From an uncultured Ruminococcus sp. (lineage in GTDB: Bacteria > Bacillota > Clostridia > Oscillospirales > Ruminococcaceae): DNA of 64,000 bases. Of this stretch, positions 25,317 through 32,767 are shown piece after piece. The notes beneath the pieces were generated by a model. The model was given only the letters and a program-made list of their open reading frames with translations, did no database searches and had not been told where the DNA came from. Position numbers and translations under genes: made by a program. The stretch covers positions 62,001 through 126,000 of the forward strand of contig UQPZ01000002.1 of assembly GCA_900543145.1 (NCBI GenBank), in the 5' to 3' direction. Each line of letters opens with the position of its first letter. Position 1 is the stretch's first letter.

Positions 25317-25568
25317 TCACGGAATATTCTGTTTTACCGGCTTTTCCTGCTGTCCTTTAGGATACGGTTCTTTGATATTGGTTTCGCCGAGAAGATAATC
25401 TACGCTTGTTCCGTAAAAACGCGCAAGCTTCACAAGTATCTCTGCGGTCAGAGAAATGATCCCGTTTTCATACTGAGAATAAGTATTCTGCGAAACGTTA
25501 AGATATTCAGCAACTTCCTTCTGTTTTAGATCCCTGTCCTGCCGAAGACCTTTTATATGCTCATACAT
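25317..25568 (-). CDS. XRE-family transcriptional regulator
   Basis: An 83-residue Cro/C1-type HTH protein: LRQDRDLKQKEVAEYLNVSQNTYSQYENG is the helix-turn-helix, then LVKLARFYGTSVDYLLGETN. A short Lys/Pro-rich tail follows. The SD is GGTGAT, 5 nt before the ATG. It lies upstream of the 44-residue ORF and may act on the inverted repeat in front of it. Confidence 0.88.
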   Translation of the reverse strand: MYEHIKGLRQDRDLKQKEVAEYLNVSQNTYSQYENGIISLTAEILVKLARFYGTSVDYLLGETNIKEPYPKGQQEKPVKQNIP

Positions 25569-25656
25569 ATTTTATCACCCACAAATATTATGGCATATCT
25601 GCGGTTAAGATATTGACTTTTATCTGTAATTCAGATAAAATAATATTATCAGAACT

Positions 25657-25899
25657 TTATTCAATCTCCTGCGGCAGATTATCAAACTCTTCCGTGCTGA
25701 AAAATTCTCCAAGCGTAATTTCAAGACCGTCACAAATCGTTTTAACGGTAACGACAGATATATTTTTCCTTGCTTCGTCCGTTATCGAATAAACCGTCGA
25801 GGGAGTAAGACCTGAACGGTTAGCTAATTCGTTTAGAGTTATACTTCTTTCCCGGCACAGATCCATGATCCTTTTAACTACCATATTTTTAACCTTCAT
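25657..25899 (-). CDS. XRE-family transcriptional regulator
   Basis: An 80-residue HTH protein: MDLCRERSITLNELANRSGLTPSTVYSITDEARKN, then VVTVKTICDGLEITLGEFFS. SD GAGGTG is 6 nt before the ATG. It is divergent from the SLOG gene, and a perfect 13-bp inverted repeat lies between them, overlapping the SLOG promoter. This makes it the likely repressor of both genes. Confidence 0.9.
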   Translation of the reverse strand: MKVKNMVVKRIMDLCRERSITLNELANRSGLTPSTVYSITDEARKNISVVTVKTICDGLEITLGEFFSTEEFDNLPQEIE

Positions 25900-25939
25900 T
25901 TACAACACCTCTACGGATATTGTAACAAAGTTTTCCACT

Positions 25940-25967
25940 TTTAATATACGCAGTTGCGTATATTAAA
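25940..25967. promoter_or_regulatory. 28-bp operator palindrome between divergent XRE and SLOG genes
   Basis: TTTAATATACGCA and TGCGTATATTAAA are perfect 13-bp arms separated by GT. The right arm covers the -35 box of the SLOG promoter. On the other side a TACAAT box for the regulator gene lies about 20 bp away. This is a symmetric site expected of a dimeric XRE repressor. Confidence 0.8.
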
Positions 25968-25982
25968 TATTTATGATATAAT
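25954..25982 (+). promoter_or_regulatory. Promoter of the SLOG gene
   Basis: TTGCGT (25954-25959), 17-nt spacer, TATAAT (25977-25982). The -35 box lies inside the palindrome. Confidence 0.7.
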
Positions 25983-26014
25983 AAGTAATAATTTTATTAT
26001 AAAGGAGATCAAGC

Positions 26015-26482
26015 ATGAATTCTCAAATGAACAAAGCCTGTACTATCGCGGGCGATTTTAATTCAATAATGACAAAAGACGAAGAAAATAACTGCAAGCT
26101 TATTTTATTTGAAAAAATTCTTGATTGTTACAAAAAGGGGATCAAAACCTTTTATACCAACTGTGAAATGGGCGTGCCGATCTATTCTGCGGAGATCCTG
26201 ACCTCGCTCAAGGAAAACTTTTTAATTGCTCTTAAGCTTGTTATTCCGTATGAAGAACAAGCTGTAAAGTGGCCTGAAAAATGGCGCGAGCGTTATTACA
26301 GCATACACGAAAAAGCTGATTCTGTATTTCAGATCGACTTTCACTGCGGCAGTGATTCCTACCAAAAAGCCGACAGATATATGATAGACAGAAGCTCTAA
26401 TCTTATCTGCGCCGAAAACAGCCGTGATTCCTATATTGCATACTATGCAGAAAAAAAAGGCTGTCAGATCGAATTTTTCTGA
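26015..26482 (+). CDS. SLOG-family (YpsA/DUF1273-like) protein
   Basis: 155 residues. ILDCYKKGIKTFYTNCEMGVPIYSAEIL and LKLVIPYEEQAVKWPEKWRERYYSIHEKAD follow the YpsA/DUF1273 pattern: a Rossmann-like fold with a (F/Y).(G/N)...G.D segment and the WPE..R.RY motif. Members of the SLOG superfamily bind nucleotide-derived ligands. SD AAAGGAG is 7 nt before the ATG. The last 20 codons also form the terminator of the convergent hisC gene. Control by the divergent XRE regulator is likely. Confidence 0.8.
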   Translation: MNSQMNKACTIAGDFNSIMTKDEENNCKLILFEKILDCYKKGIKTFYTNCEMGVPIYSAEILTSLKENFLIALKLVIPYEEQAVKWPEKWRERYYSIHEKADSVFQIDFHCGSDSYQKADRYMIDRSSNLICAENSRDSYIAYYAEKKGCQIEFF

Positions 26483-26487
26483 CAGCC
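26451..26487 (-). terminator. Terminator of hisC, embedded in the SLOG coding end
   Basis: Minus strand GGCTGTCAG, 11-nt loop, CTGACAGCC, followed by eight T. The hairpin begins just past the hisC stop and overlaps the last codons of the SLOG gene on the other strand. Confidence 0.88.
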
Positions 26488-26495
26488 TGATGTTC

Positions 26496-27560
26496 TCATC
26501 CAGAAATAAACTCTTCCAAAACTTTTTCAAGCTTCTTCATCTGATCGTCCGTACCGATAGTTATCCTTAGAAAATTATCGATTCTCGGCTTATTGAAATA
26601 CCGTATGTATATTTTTTTTGACTTCGCATATTCAAATATATCCTTAGCCTTAAACTTCGGGTGAGTACAGAAAACGAAATTTGCTCTGCTATCAAGTACC
26701 CTGAAGCCCATACTGCGCAGTACAGCGATAAAATTATCTCTTGTTCTGATAATTTCAGCCGTTGTTTTCTTATAGTAATCTCTGTCTTTCAGCGCTGCCG
26801 CCGCTGCCGCAGAAGCAACGCTGTCGACCGGATATGAATTGTATGAATCCTTTACCGCTTCCATATAAGAGATAAGCTCAGGATCGGCAAAAGCGGCGGC
26901 AATTCTCATACCTGCCAGCGACCTTGATTTTGAGAAAGTCTGAGTTACCACCAAATTGTCATATTTCTTTATCAGTTCGGCGGAAGATATTCCTCCGAAA
27001 TCAATGTACGCCTCATCAATTATTACGATACAGTCCCTATTATGCTCCAGTAAAGTGATGATCTTATCTCTTCCGAGGTCAAGAGTCGTAGGAGCATTGG
27101 GATTCGGAATAACTACTCCTCCGTTTGGGGCATAATAGTCCTCAATATTTATCTCAAAGTCATTATTGACTGCATAGGTTTTGTAAGGTATATTAAAAAG
27201 ACTGCACCAGACAGGATAGAATGAATAGGTAATGTCAGGAAAAGCAATTGGAACATCAGAATTGAAAAACGCTCTGAACGCGGCAGCAAGCACGTCGTCC
27301 GAGCCGTTTCCGGCAAAAACGTTTTCCTTTTTTAAACCGTAATATTCCGCCGCGGCTTCTCTCAGCTCTGAAGCGTCCATACTGGGATACAGCTTTAACC
27401 TCTCTGCGTCAAATTCATGTATCGCCCTTTGTACCATAGGCGACGGAGGGTACGGATTTTCATTGGCATTTAATTTTATTATATCCTCAGAGTCAGGCTG
27501 TTCCCCCGCCGTATAGGGTTCAATTTTTATAAGATTCTTCCGCCATGGCTTTTCTGTCAT
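26496..27560 (-). CDS. hisC: Histidinol-phosphate aminotransferase
   Basis: A 354-residue PLP-dependent class I/II aminotransferase for the histidine pathway. KLNANENPYPPSP near the start, VIPNPNAPTTLDL, IVIIDEAYIDFGG and the lysine site TQTFSKSRSLAGMRIAAAF are characteristic, with FLRITIGTDDQM at the end. The reading frame extends 14 codons upstream, but the only start there is a TTG overlapping the SD. The ATG at 27560 is 8 nt after a hairpin that directly follows AAAGGAGGG. No other his genes are nearby. Confidence 0.9.
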   Translation of the reverse strand: MTEKPWRKNLIKIEPYTAGEQPDSEDIIKLNANENPYPPSPMVQRAIHEFDAERLKLYPSMDASELREAAAEYYGLKKENVFAGNGSDDVLAAAFRAFFNSDVPIAFPDITYSFYPVWCSLFNIPYKTYAVNNDFEINIEDYYAPNGGVVIPNPNAPTTLDLGRDKIITLLEHNRDCIVIIDEAYIDFGGISSAELIKKYDNLVVTQTFSKSRSLAGMRIAAAFADPELISYMEAVKDSYNSYPVDSVASAAAAAALKDRDYYKKTTAEIIRTRDNFIAVLRSMGFRVLDSRANFVFCTHPKFKAKDIFEYAKSKKIYIRYFNKPRIDNFLRITIGTDDQMKKLEKVLEEFISG

Positions 27561-27568
27561 ACTCAGAC

Positions 27569-27599
27569 CATACTCCCGATAGGGAATATGCCCTCCTTT
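27569..27599 (-). promoter_or_regulatory. Shine-Dalgarno followed by a 22-nt hairpin (hisC)
   Basis: Minus strand AAAGGAGGG (27599-27591) abuts CATATTCCC-TATC-GGGAGTATG (9-bp stem with one T-G pair, 4-nt loop), then 8 nt to the ATG at 27560. Confidence 0.6.
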
Positions 27600-27662
27600 C
27601 AATATTTTACGTTATGATTTTATCCGATAAGCGCAGGTAAAATCATTTTTTCTGCTTTATTT

Positions 27663-28280
27663 TCAGTCGGGTATATATTCCCTTACCCTTAGCTGGATTC
27701 CTATACCTTCAGCTATCTCCCTTGACCTTCTTATTTCCTCTTCTCCGATTATATCTACTACCGTAAGCATTACATTCGGAACATAATCTTTGACCCTTGC
27801 GGCAAAGTCAAGCATCTCGGCAAAGCAGTCTGAACCCCTGAAAGACGGTCTTGTTACCTTATCGTATTCCTCTTTTGTTGAAGCGTTAAGGCTGATAGAT
27901 ACCGTATCAGCGATCCCCTTAAATTCAGGAGCTGTATTTCTCTTGTTTATAAGGTCTGACAAGCCGTTGGTATTTATCCTTACAGGAGTTTTTGTTACCG
28001 ATCGGATATAGCCGGAAACTGTCTTTAATATTTCAAGTTCACAGGTAGGTTCTCCGTACCCGCAGAATACTATTTCATCATAGCTGTCAAGCTTTCTTTT
28101 TTTCAGATCCTCGATTATTTCCTCCGCAGTCGGCTGATGCTCAAGCCACAGCGGATCGGAACCGTATGCCCCGTCGCCGTTGTTTCTTATACAAAAGGTA
28201 CAGTTGCAAGGACATTTATTTGTTATATTCAGATAAAGTCCGTTTCCGACCTCATAGCTTAAAGTCATTGATCTTTTCAT
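27663..28280 (-). CDS. TatD-associated radical SAM protein (TIGR04038-like)
   Basis: A 205-residue radical SAM enzyme with the cluster motif CPCNCTFC (CxxxCxxC spacing) after GNGLYLNITNK. EIVFCGYGEPTCELEIL is the GEP SAM-binding segment, and RINTNGLSD and SISLNASTKEEYDKV continue the barrel. At about 200 residues it matches the short family usually linked to tatD. No tatD gene is next to it here. SD GGAGG is 7 nt upstream of the ATG. Confidence 0.85.
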   Translation of the reverse strand: MKRSMTLSYEVGNGLYLNITNKCPCNCTFCIRNNGDGAYGSDPLWLEHQPTAEEIIEDLKKRKLDSYDEIVFCGYGEPTCELEILKTVSGYIRSVTKTPVRINTNGLSDLINKRNTAPEFKGIADTVSISLNASTKEEYDKVTRPSFRGSDCFAEMLDFAARVKDYVPNVMLTVVDIIGEEEIRRSREIAEGIGIQLRVREYIPD

Positions 28281-28319
28281 TTTTCTGCCTCCGTAAAACT
28301 AAATTATTTCAGGCTGTTT

Positions 28320-29267
28320 TTATAAGCGGCAGCCCTGATAGCTGTTTCTTCTTAAAAGCTCCTTGTCTATCTCGTTCATTACACAGAATTTTTTCAAACT
28401 CCACAGCGGTGCTATAAGATCGTCCTTTGCTCCGTCGCCGGTCACCCGCTGTATTATTACATTTTCCGGTATGACCTCCAGCTGATCGCATACCGTATTT
28501 ACATACGCCTCTCTGCTCATAGGTTCTACCCCGCCTGCTTCATAGATCTGTGCAAGCCTTGTATTCTTTAAAATATGCAGAAGATGTATTTTTATGCTGT
28601 GAATACCCAGCTCTCCGCAAACTTTCGCCGTATTTACCATCATATCCTGTGTTTCCTCAGGAAGACCGTTTATAATATGAACACACACGTTTATTCCGCG
28701 CTCTTTCAGCAGCATAAAGCCGTTAAGAAAATCCTCAAAAGTGTGACATCTATTGCAGATCAAAGCTGTTTTATCATAAACGCTCTGCAAGCCAAGCTCA
28801 ACGGTAAGATACGTTTTATCTGCTAACTCCGCCAGCATATCCGCCTTTTCCGCGTCTATACAATCCGCCCTCGTAGCAATGCTCAGACCTGTGCAGCTTT
28901 CAAACCCGAGCGCTGTTTCAAACATTCTTCTCAGCTGCTGAGTATCTCCGTAGGTATTTGACCCCGCCTGAAAATAAGGAATACATAGTCCGTCTGCCCA
29001 TTTGCGGTTCATTTTTTTCTTTACGTTTTCATACTGAATCCTTATATCGTCGCATGGATCGCCTGCAAAATCTCCGCTCAGCTTTGACGAACAGAATATA
29101 CAGCCTCCCGTTCCCTTTGTTCCGTCCCTGTTCGGACAGCCAAGATCAATATTAAGCGGTACCTTGAATACCTTTTTTCCGAATCTTTTTTTAAGATAAT
29201 AGCTGTATGTCTGATACCTTTTGTTATCTTCGGACAGCCGAAAGGGATTTGATTGGCGCTGCGTCAT
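28320..29267 (-). CDS. Radical SAM protein, TIGR01212 (YhcC/YtqA) family
   Basis: 315 residues from the ATG at 29267 (GGAGGG 8 nt upstream). The cluster motif is CPNRDGTKGTGGCIFC, the wide-spaced form (Cx11CxxC) specific to this family, preceded by KVPLNIDLGC. GLSIATRADCID and LTVELGLQSVYD follow the radical SAM barrel, with HIINGLPEET and KIHLLHILKNTRLAQ later. Its substrate is not known. It starts one base after the stop of the Thr-rich membrane protein, so both belong to one transcript with the MBOAT gene. Confidence 0.9.
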   Translation of the reverse strand: MTQRQSNPFRLSEDNKRYQTYSYYLKKRFGKKVFKVPLNIDLGCPNRDGTKGTGGCIFCSSKLSGDFAGDPCDDIRIQYENVKKKMNRKWADGLCIPYFQAGSNTYGDTQQLRRMFETALGFESCTGLSIATRADCIDAEKADMLAELADKTYLTVELGLQSVYDKTALICNRCHTFEDFLNGFMLLKERGINVCVHIINGLPEETQDMMVNTAKVCGELGIHSIKIHLLHILKNTRLAQIYEAGGVEPMSREAYVNTVCDQLEVIPENVIIQRVTGDGAKDDLIAPLWSLKKFCVMNEIDKELLRRNSYQGCRL

Positions 29268-29268
29268 T

Positions 29269-30045
29269 TTATTCACCCTCCGGCGTGATTTCGGAGCTGT
29301 CCTCCGTCGGCTCGGTCTGTTCGGTCGTAGTCTTTGTTGTTGTCGTCGTTTTCACAGTTGTAGTCTTTGTAGTCGTTTCCGTAGGTTTTGCTGTAGTTAC
29401 CGGCGGTACGGTTACCGTCGTATTTACCTGCGGAGCGTTATTATTAGTTGTCGTTGCCGAAGTAGTTTCAGATGTCGTTGTAGTTGTTTCCGAAGTAGTC
29501 CTTTTATATGTAGTATTATAAGCCGGAGCTGTTTCCTTTGGCTTTTCCGTTTCAGTTTTCTTTTCCGCTGAAGCCGCTGTAGTTACTGTCTTTTCTTCGT
29601 GGCGATTTTCCTCCGGCTCATCAAAGCTGTTCGGCTTTTCGTCAGTTTCCTGAGAAGTTCCTCCCATAGGATCAGAAACCTTATTTCCAAACCCATAAAA
29701 AAGCGAGATCCTCTCTTCCAGCCATTTTATCTGCTCCGGAAACGGAACCGTACTTTCATATCTGCTTTGTATTTCAGCCGTATATTCACCCGAAACAAGC
29801 CTTTGTACAGAAAACTTATTCCCCTCATCTCCGAATTTCTTGCTGCTTGTAAAAATAATAAATACGGAAGCGGCGCAGAGCATTATAAACGCAAGAGTTA
29901 TAAGATTTATAAACTCATACTGAGACTTGAGATTTTCCCTGTTTATCTCCTCCAAAGCCTTTTGGCTTTCCTCACATTCGTCCGGTAAAATAAATTCGGC
30001 TTCTTCTTCAGCGTTTAAATTTAACTGATTTATTTTATTATCCAT
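29269..30045 (-). CDS. Single-pass membrane protein with Thr-rich extracellular tail
   Basis: 258 residues. An acidic cytoplasmic part of about 48 residues precedes one membrane helix (LITLAFIMLCAASVFIIFTS), then an extracellular domain of about 80 residues (YTAEIQSRYESTVPFPEQIKWLEERISLFYGFG). The last 110 residues are almost entirely Thr, Glu, Lys and Pro with TTTKTTT-type runs, resembling a glycosylated or wall-spanning linker with nothing after it. The gene sits directly after the MBOAT gene, suggesting the two act together at the envelope. The family is not recognised. Confidence 0.7.
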   Translation of the reverse strand: MDNKINQLNLNAEEEAEFILPDECEESQKALEEINRENLKSQYEFINLITLAFIMLCAASVFIIFTSSKKFGDEGNKFSVQRLVSGEYTAEIQSRYESTVPFPEQIKWLEERISLFYGFGNKVSDPMGGTSQETDEKPNSFDEPEENRHEEKTVTTAASAEKKTETEKPKETAPAYNTTYKRTTSETTTTTSETTSATTTNNNAPQVNTTVTVPPVTTAKPTETTTKTTTVKTTTTTKTTTEQTEPTEDSSEITPEGE

Positions 30046-30063
30046 TAGCTAAAACCTCTCTGA

Positions 30064-31443
30064 CTAGACCGCTAGCTTTGCCGCCGCAGTAATAACGCAT
30101 AAAAGCAGAACCATTGCCCTTGCCGCAGTTTTGCATATCATAACCTGTCCGTATGCTCTTGCCGACCTTTCCCCATATCTTTCTGCCGCTGAAAGCAAAG
30201 GCTTTCTTATTACAGGGCAAACGCTTATAAAAGCAATAACGATCAGTACAATATTGTTTAAAACCGCGTTTTTTACTGCAACGCTCAGCTCATATTCCGT
30301 TCCTGTTCCGACAAGCGCCAGAAGCCATTTCCTGTAACCGTACATACTTGAAAAATAAAGACCGCCGAATAATATCATACTGAGAATAAAAACGTATATA
30401 AACTTAACTGCCGACGGAAGCCTTTCAAGCTTTCTGCCGTATGCGTATTTCTCTAGTACAGCAATTATCCCCGCCGCTATTCCGACTATAAGAAAATTCA
30501 GCCTTGCCTCGTACCAGATCATGACCGCCGCAAAGCAGAGTACCGTACATACCGCAGTAAGCAGCTTTTTTCCTCTGCCCGCCCTTTCAGAAACCTCTTC
30601 AAAAAATTTAACGAGCGTAGTATTGAAGCTTTCCAGCAGACCCGTAAAAAGACCTTTTACTCCAAGTTCCCTATAGTTTTCGGGATAATTGAAGCCGTTC
30701 ATTTTTCCAAGACCTCTCGCCATATCCGACATTCCTGTAAATATAAAATAAGCCTCGGCGAAAAATGAGATCATTCCCAGCCAGCAGCCCAGCAGCGTGA
30801 TCTCTTCTCCGTTAAGTCCTGCAAGCTTTATTCCCGAAAATACCGGAGCAAGCAGCAATACCTTTGCAAGACCGGGGATAAATATTTTAAGGCCCTCGTT
30901 TATTTCTCTTCCTCCGGCCGTTCTTTTTCTTATATATGGCTCTATATCTCCGTACCTCACTATCGGCCCGACTATCATAAAATGATATGAAACCATATAT
31001 GTAAGCAGGCAGAATATATTTCTCTCCGCCTTTATTTTATCAGTATAAACGTCGTAGCAGTATGAAAAGCCTCTTACTGTATAATAAGCTACGCCCAAAG
31101 GAATAACTGCCTCGGAAAAGCTTAATATTTCAACCTTGTCAAAAAGATAGTTGTGTGCAAAAACAAAGAATATACCTGCATTCATTATCAGATCGGCAAA
31201 AAGCAGCGCCCTTGCGCCTGCCTTTCCTGCTGATTTGCTTTTTTCTATTCCTATGCCTATAAGATATTCGGCAATAACCGTCAAAAAAAGCAGGCAGACT
31301 ATGATCGGCTTTGCCCACGCAAAGAAAATGACCGAGGTTATTATAAGTATAAAATTTTTATATTCAGCGCTTCTGTCAAGAAAAGAAAAAAGAACGGACA
31401 GCGGCAGCAGTCCAAGAAAAAACAATAGATCTGAATAGCTCAA
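30064..31443 (-). CDS. MBOAT-family membrane protein lacking the usual catalytic histidines
   Basis: A 459-residue polytopic protein starting at TTG (AAAGGAG 9 nt upstream). It follows the AlgI/DltB-type O-acyltransferase plan: FILIITSVIFFAWAKP, SEAVIPLGVAYYTVRGFSYCYDVY, FMIVGPIVRYGDIEPY and FTGMSDMARGLGKMNGFNYPENY. After that the expected WRRWHxS motif is absent (the region reads LFTGLLESFNTTLVKFFEE). The later LWHG motif is replaced by IWYEARLNFL, with Tyr311 at the position of the catalytic His. It may be an inactive scaffold, a transporter, or an acyltransferase with different chemistry. Two hydrophobic helices extend past the usual end. Confidence 0.8.
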   Translation of the reverse strand: MSYSDLLFFLGLLPLSVLFSFLDRSAEYKNFILIITSVIFFAWAKPIIVCLLFLTVIAEYLIGIGIEKSKSAGKAGARALLFADLIMNAGIFFVFAHNYLFDKVEILSFSEAVIPLGVAYYTVRGFSYCYDVYTDKIKAERNIFCLLTYMVSYHFMIVGPIVRYGDIEPYIRKRTAGGREINEGLKIFIPGLAKVLLLAPVFSGIKLAGLNGEEITLLGCWLGMISFFAEAYFIFTGMSDMARGLGKMNGFNYPENYRELGVKGLFTGLLESFNTTLVKFFEEVSERAGRGKKLLTAVCTVLCFAAVMIWYEARLNFLIVGIAAGIIAVLEKYAYGRKLERLPSAVKFIYVFILSMILFGGLYFSSMYGYRKWLLALVGTGTEYELSVAVKNAVLNNIVLIVIAFISVCPVIRKPLLSAAERYGERSARAYGQVMICKTAARAMVLLLCVITAAAKLAV

Positions 31444-31595
31444 TTTTTATTTCTCCTTTTGATTAATACATCTATCTAATTAATTATAAACCGGAATTAG
31501 TTGCTTTTTGCTATTATAATTTTATCACAATTCACAAATTTAAGCAAGCAAAATTATCAATAAAATAAAACTTTTTTATAAAACAGCTAAAACCA

Positions 31596-31624
31596 TTTGC
31601 AATATTTAAAATATGTGTTATAAT
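31596..31624 (+). promoter_or_regulatory. Promoter of the SDR gene
   Basis: TTTGCA (31596-31601), 17-nt spacer, TATAAT (31619-31624), about 45 nt before the start codon. Confidence 0.65.
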
Positions 31625-31668
31625 GTATGTATATAATATGCTGTTTCTTGGGGAAGGAGTGACTTGTA

Positions 31669-32598
31669 ATGGCATCAGTTCTAATTACAGGCGCAAGCGG
31701 CATGATAGGAATGTATCTGACATCTAATCTGCTGCAGAAAAAACATAGAGTTTTCGGCGTAGACAGCCGTAAGAACGATTATATCGGCACCGATGCGAAT
31801 TATACCTTTGTTCAGTGCGATATAACCGACAAGGACGCTATAGAGGGAATTATAGCAAGCAACAAGATCGACTCTGTTGTTCATCTGGCAAATTCGGTCG
31901 ACAACGATATTGATCCTTATGTTACCGACGCCGAAATCAAAAAAAGCAAGCTCTGCGACAAATTTATTTATGAGCTTGCCGACAAGCATATGGTCAAGAA
32001 TTTCCTGCTTCTCAGCACTACGCAGGTTTACGGTACTCAGAAGGGAAGAGAACCTATCCGCGAAACAAATCCTGAAAAGGGAAGCTCTAATTACGTTGAT
32101 CTCAAGCTCACCTCCGAAAAGTATATGATGAAATCGTTTAAAAAATCTGATACCGTTCCAGTTATTGCAAGAGTTGCTCCGGTCTATACGGCAGAATATA
32201 CTCAGAATCTTCGCGACAGGGTATACGATTACAAGGACGATGTTGCTTACATATATAAGGACGGAGAATACGGCTTTTCTTTCTGCTGCGTATTCAACCT
32301 TATCGATTTTATCAACGGGATCATCAATATCCCCGAGGGAAGATATGAGGGAATTTACAATGTAAGCGATTCAAGAATGATAACCGCTAAAGAGATTCTT
32401 GATTACGAGCGCGATCATCACCGTATAGGAGCGGTAATCCAGAGAAATCCCGGTGTCGGAATAAGCTTCAATAAATCAAAGGCTAAAACGGATTACAGAT
32501 ATTTTGATCCTGCTTCAACGTTTAACAACTGGAATATTGACAATACCCGCGCAAGAAGGATCGCACCGTTCCGCTGGACTCTGAAAAATACAAAATAA
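31669..32598 (+). CDS. NAD-dependent epimerase/dehydratase (extended SDR)
   Basis: A 309-residue Rossmann protein. GASGMIG near the N-terminus is the dinucleotide-binding GxxGxxG, VFGVDSR ends beta-2, and the catalytic YxxxK is in SSNYVDLKLTSEKYM, preceded by LLSTTQVYG. The C-terminal region (AKEILDYERDHHRIG) corresponds to the substrate-binding domain of sugar-nucleotide epimerases. SD AAGGAG is 9 nt before the ATG. It is monocistronic with a promoter and terminator. The sugar substrate cannot be deduced. Confidence 0.87.
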   Translation: MASVLITGASGMIGMYLTSNLLQKKHRVFGVDSRKNDYIGTDANYTFVQCDITDKDAIEGIIASNKIDSVVHLANSVDNDIDPYVTDAEIKKSKLCDKFIYELADKHMVKNFLLLSTTQVYGTQKGREPIRETNPEKGSSNYVDLKLTSEKYMMKSFKKSDTVPVIARVAPVYTAEYTQNLRDRVYDYKDDVAYIYKDGEYGFSFCCVFNLIDFINGIINIPEGRYEGIYNVSDSRMITAKEILDYERDHHRIGAVIQRNPGVGISFNKSKAKTDYRYFDPASTFNNWNIDNTRARRIAPFRWTLKNTK

Positions 32599-32607
32599 TC
32601 AATAATC

Positions 32608-32640
32608 AAGGAGTGGTTTTACCGCTCCTTTTTATTTTTT
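32608..32640 (+). terminator. Intrinsic terminator of the SDR gene
   Basis: AAGGAGTGG-TTTTA-CCGCTCCTT followed by TTTATTTTTTT. Confidence 0.9.
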
Positions 32641-32655
32641 TCTCTGCTTCCTTAC

Positions 32656-32694
32656 GGCTAAAGGCTGCCCCTTTTAACGGAACAGCCTTTAGCC
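32656..32694. other. 12-bp hairpin without U-run
   Basis: GGCTAAAGGCTG (32656-32667) and CAGCCTTTAGCC (32683-32694) are perfect complements. It lies between the convergent SDR and htrA genes. No T-run follows on either strand, so it may be an mRNA 3'-end stabiliser or a protein site. Confidence 0.4.
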
Positions 32695-32767
32695 TTGAAG
32701 TAAAAGAATATGAAAAAATATGAAGAAAACTTAATTTAGAAGAAAGCTTATTTAATATAACGGAGTA

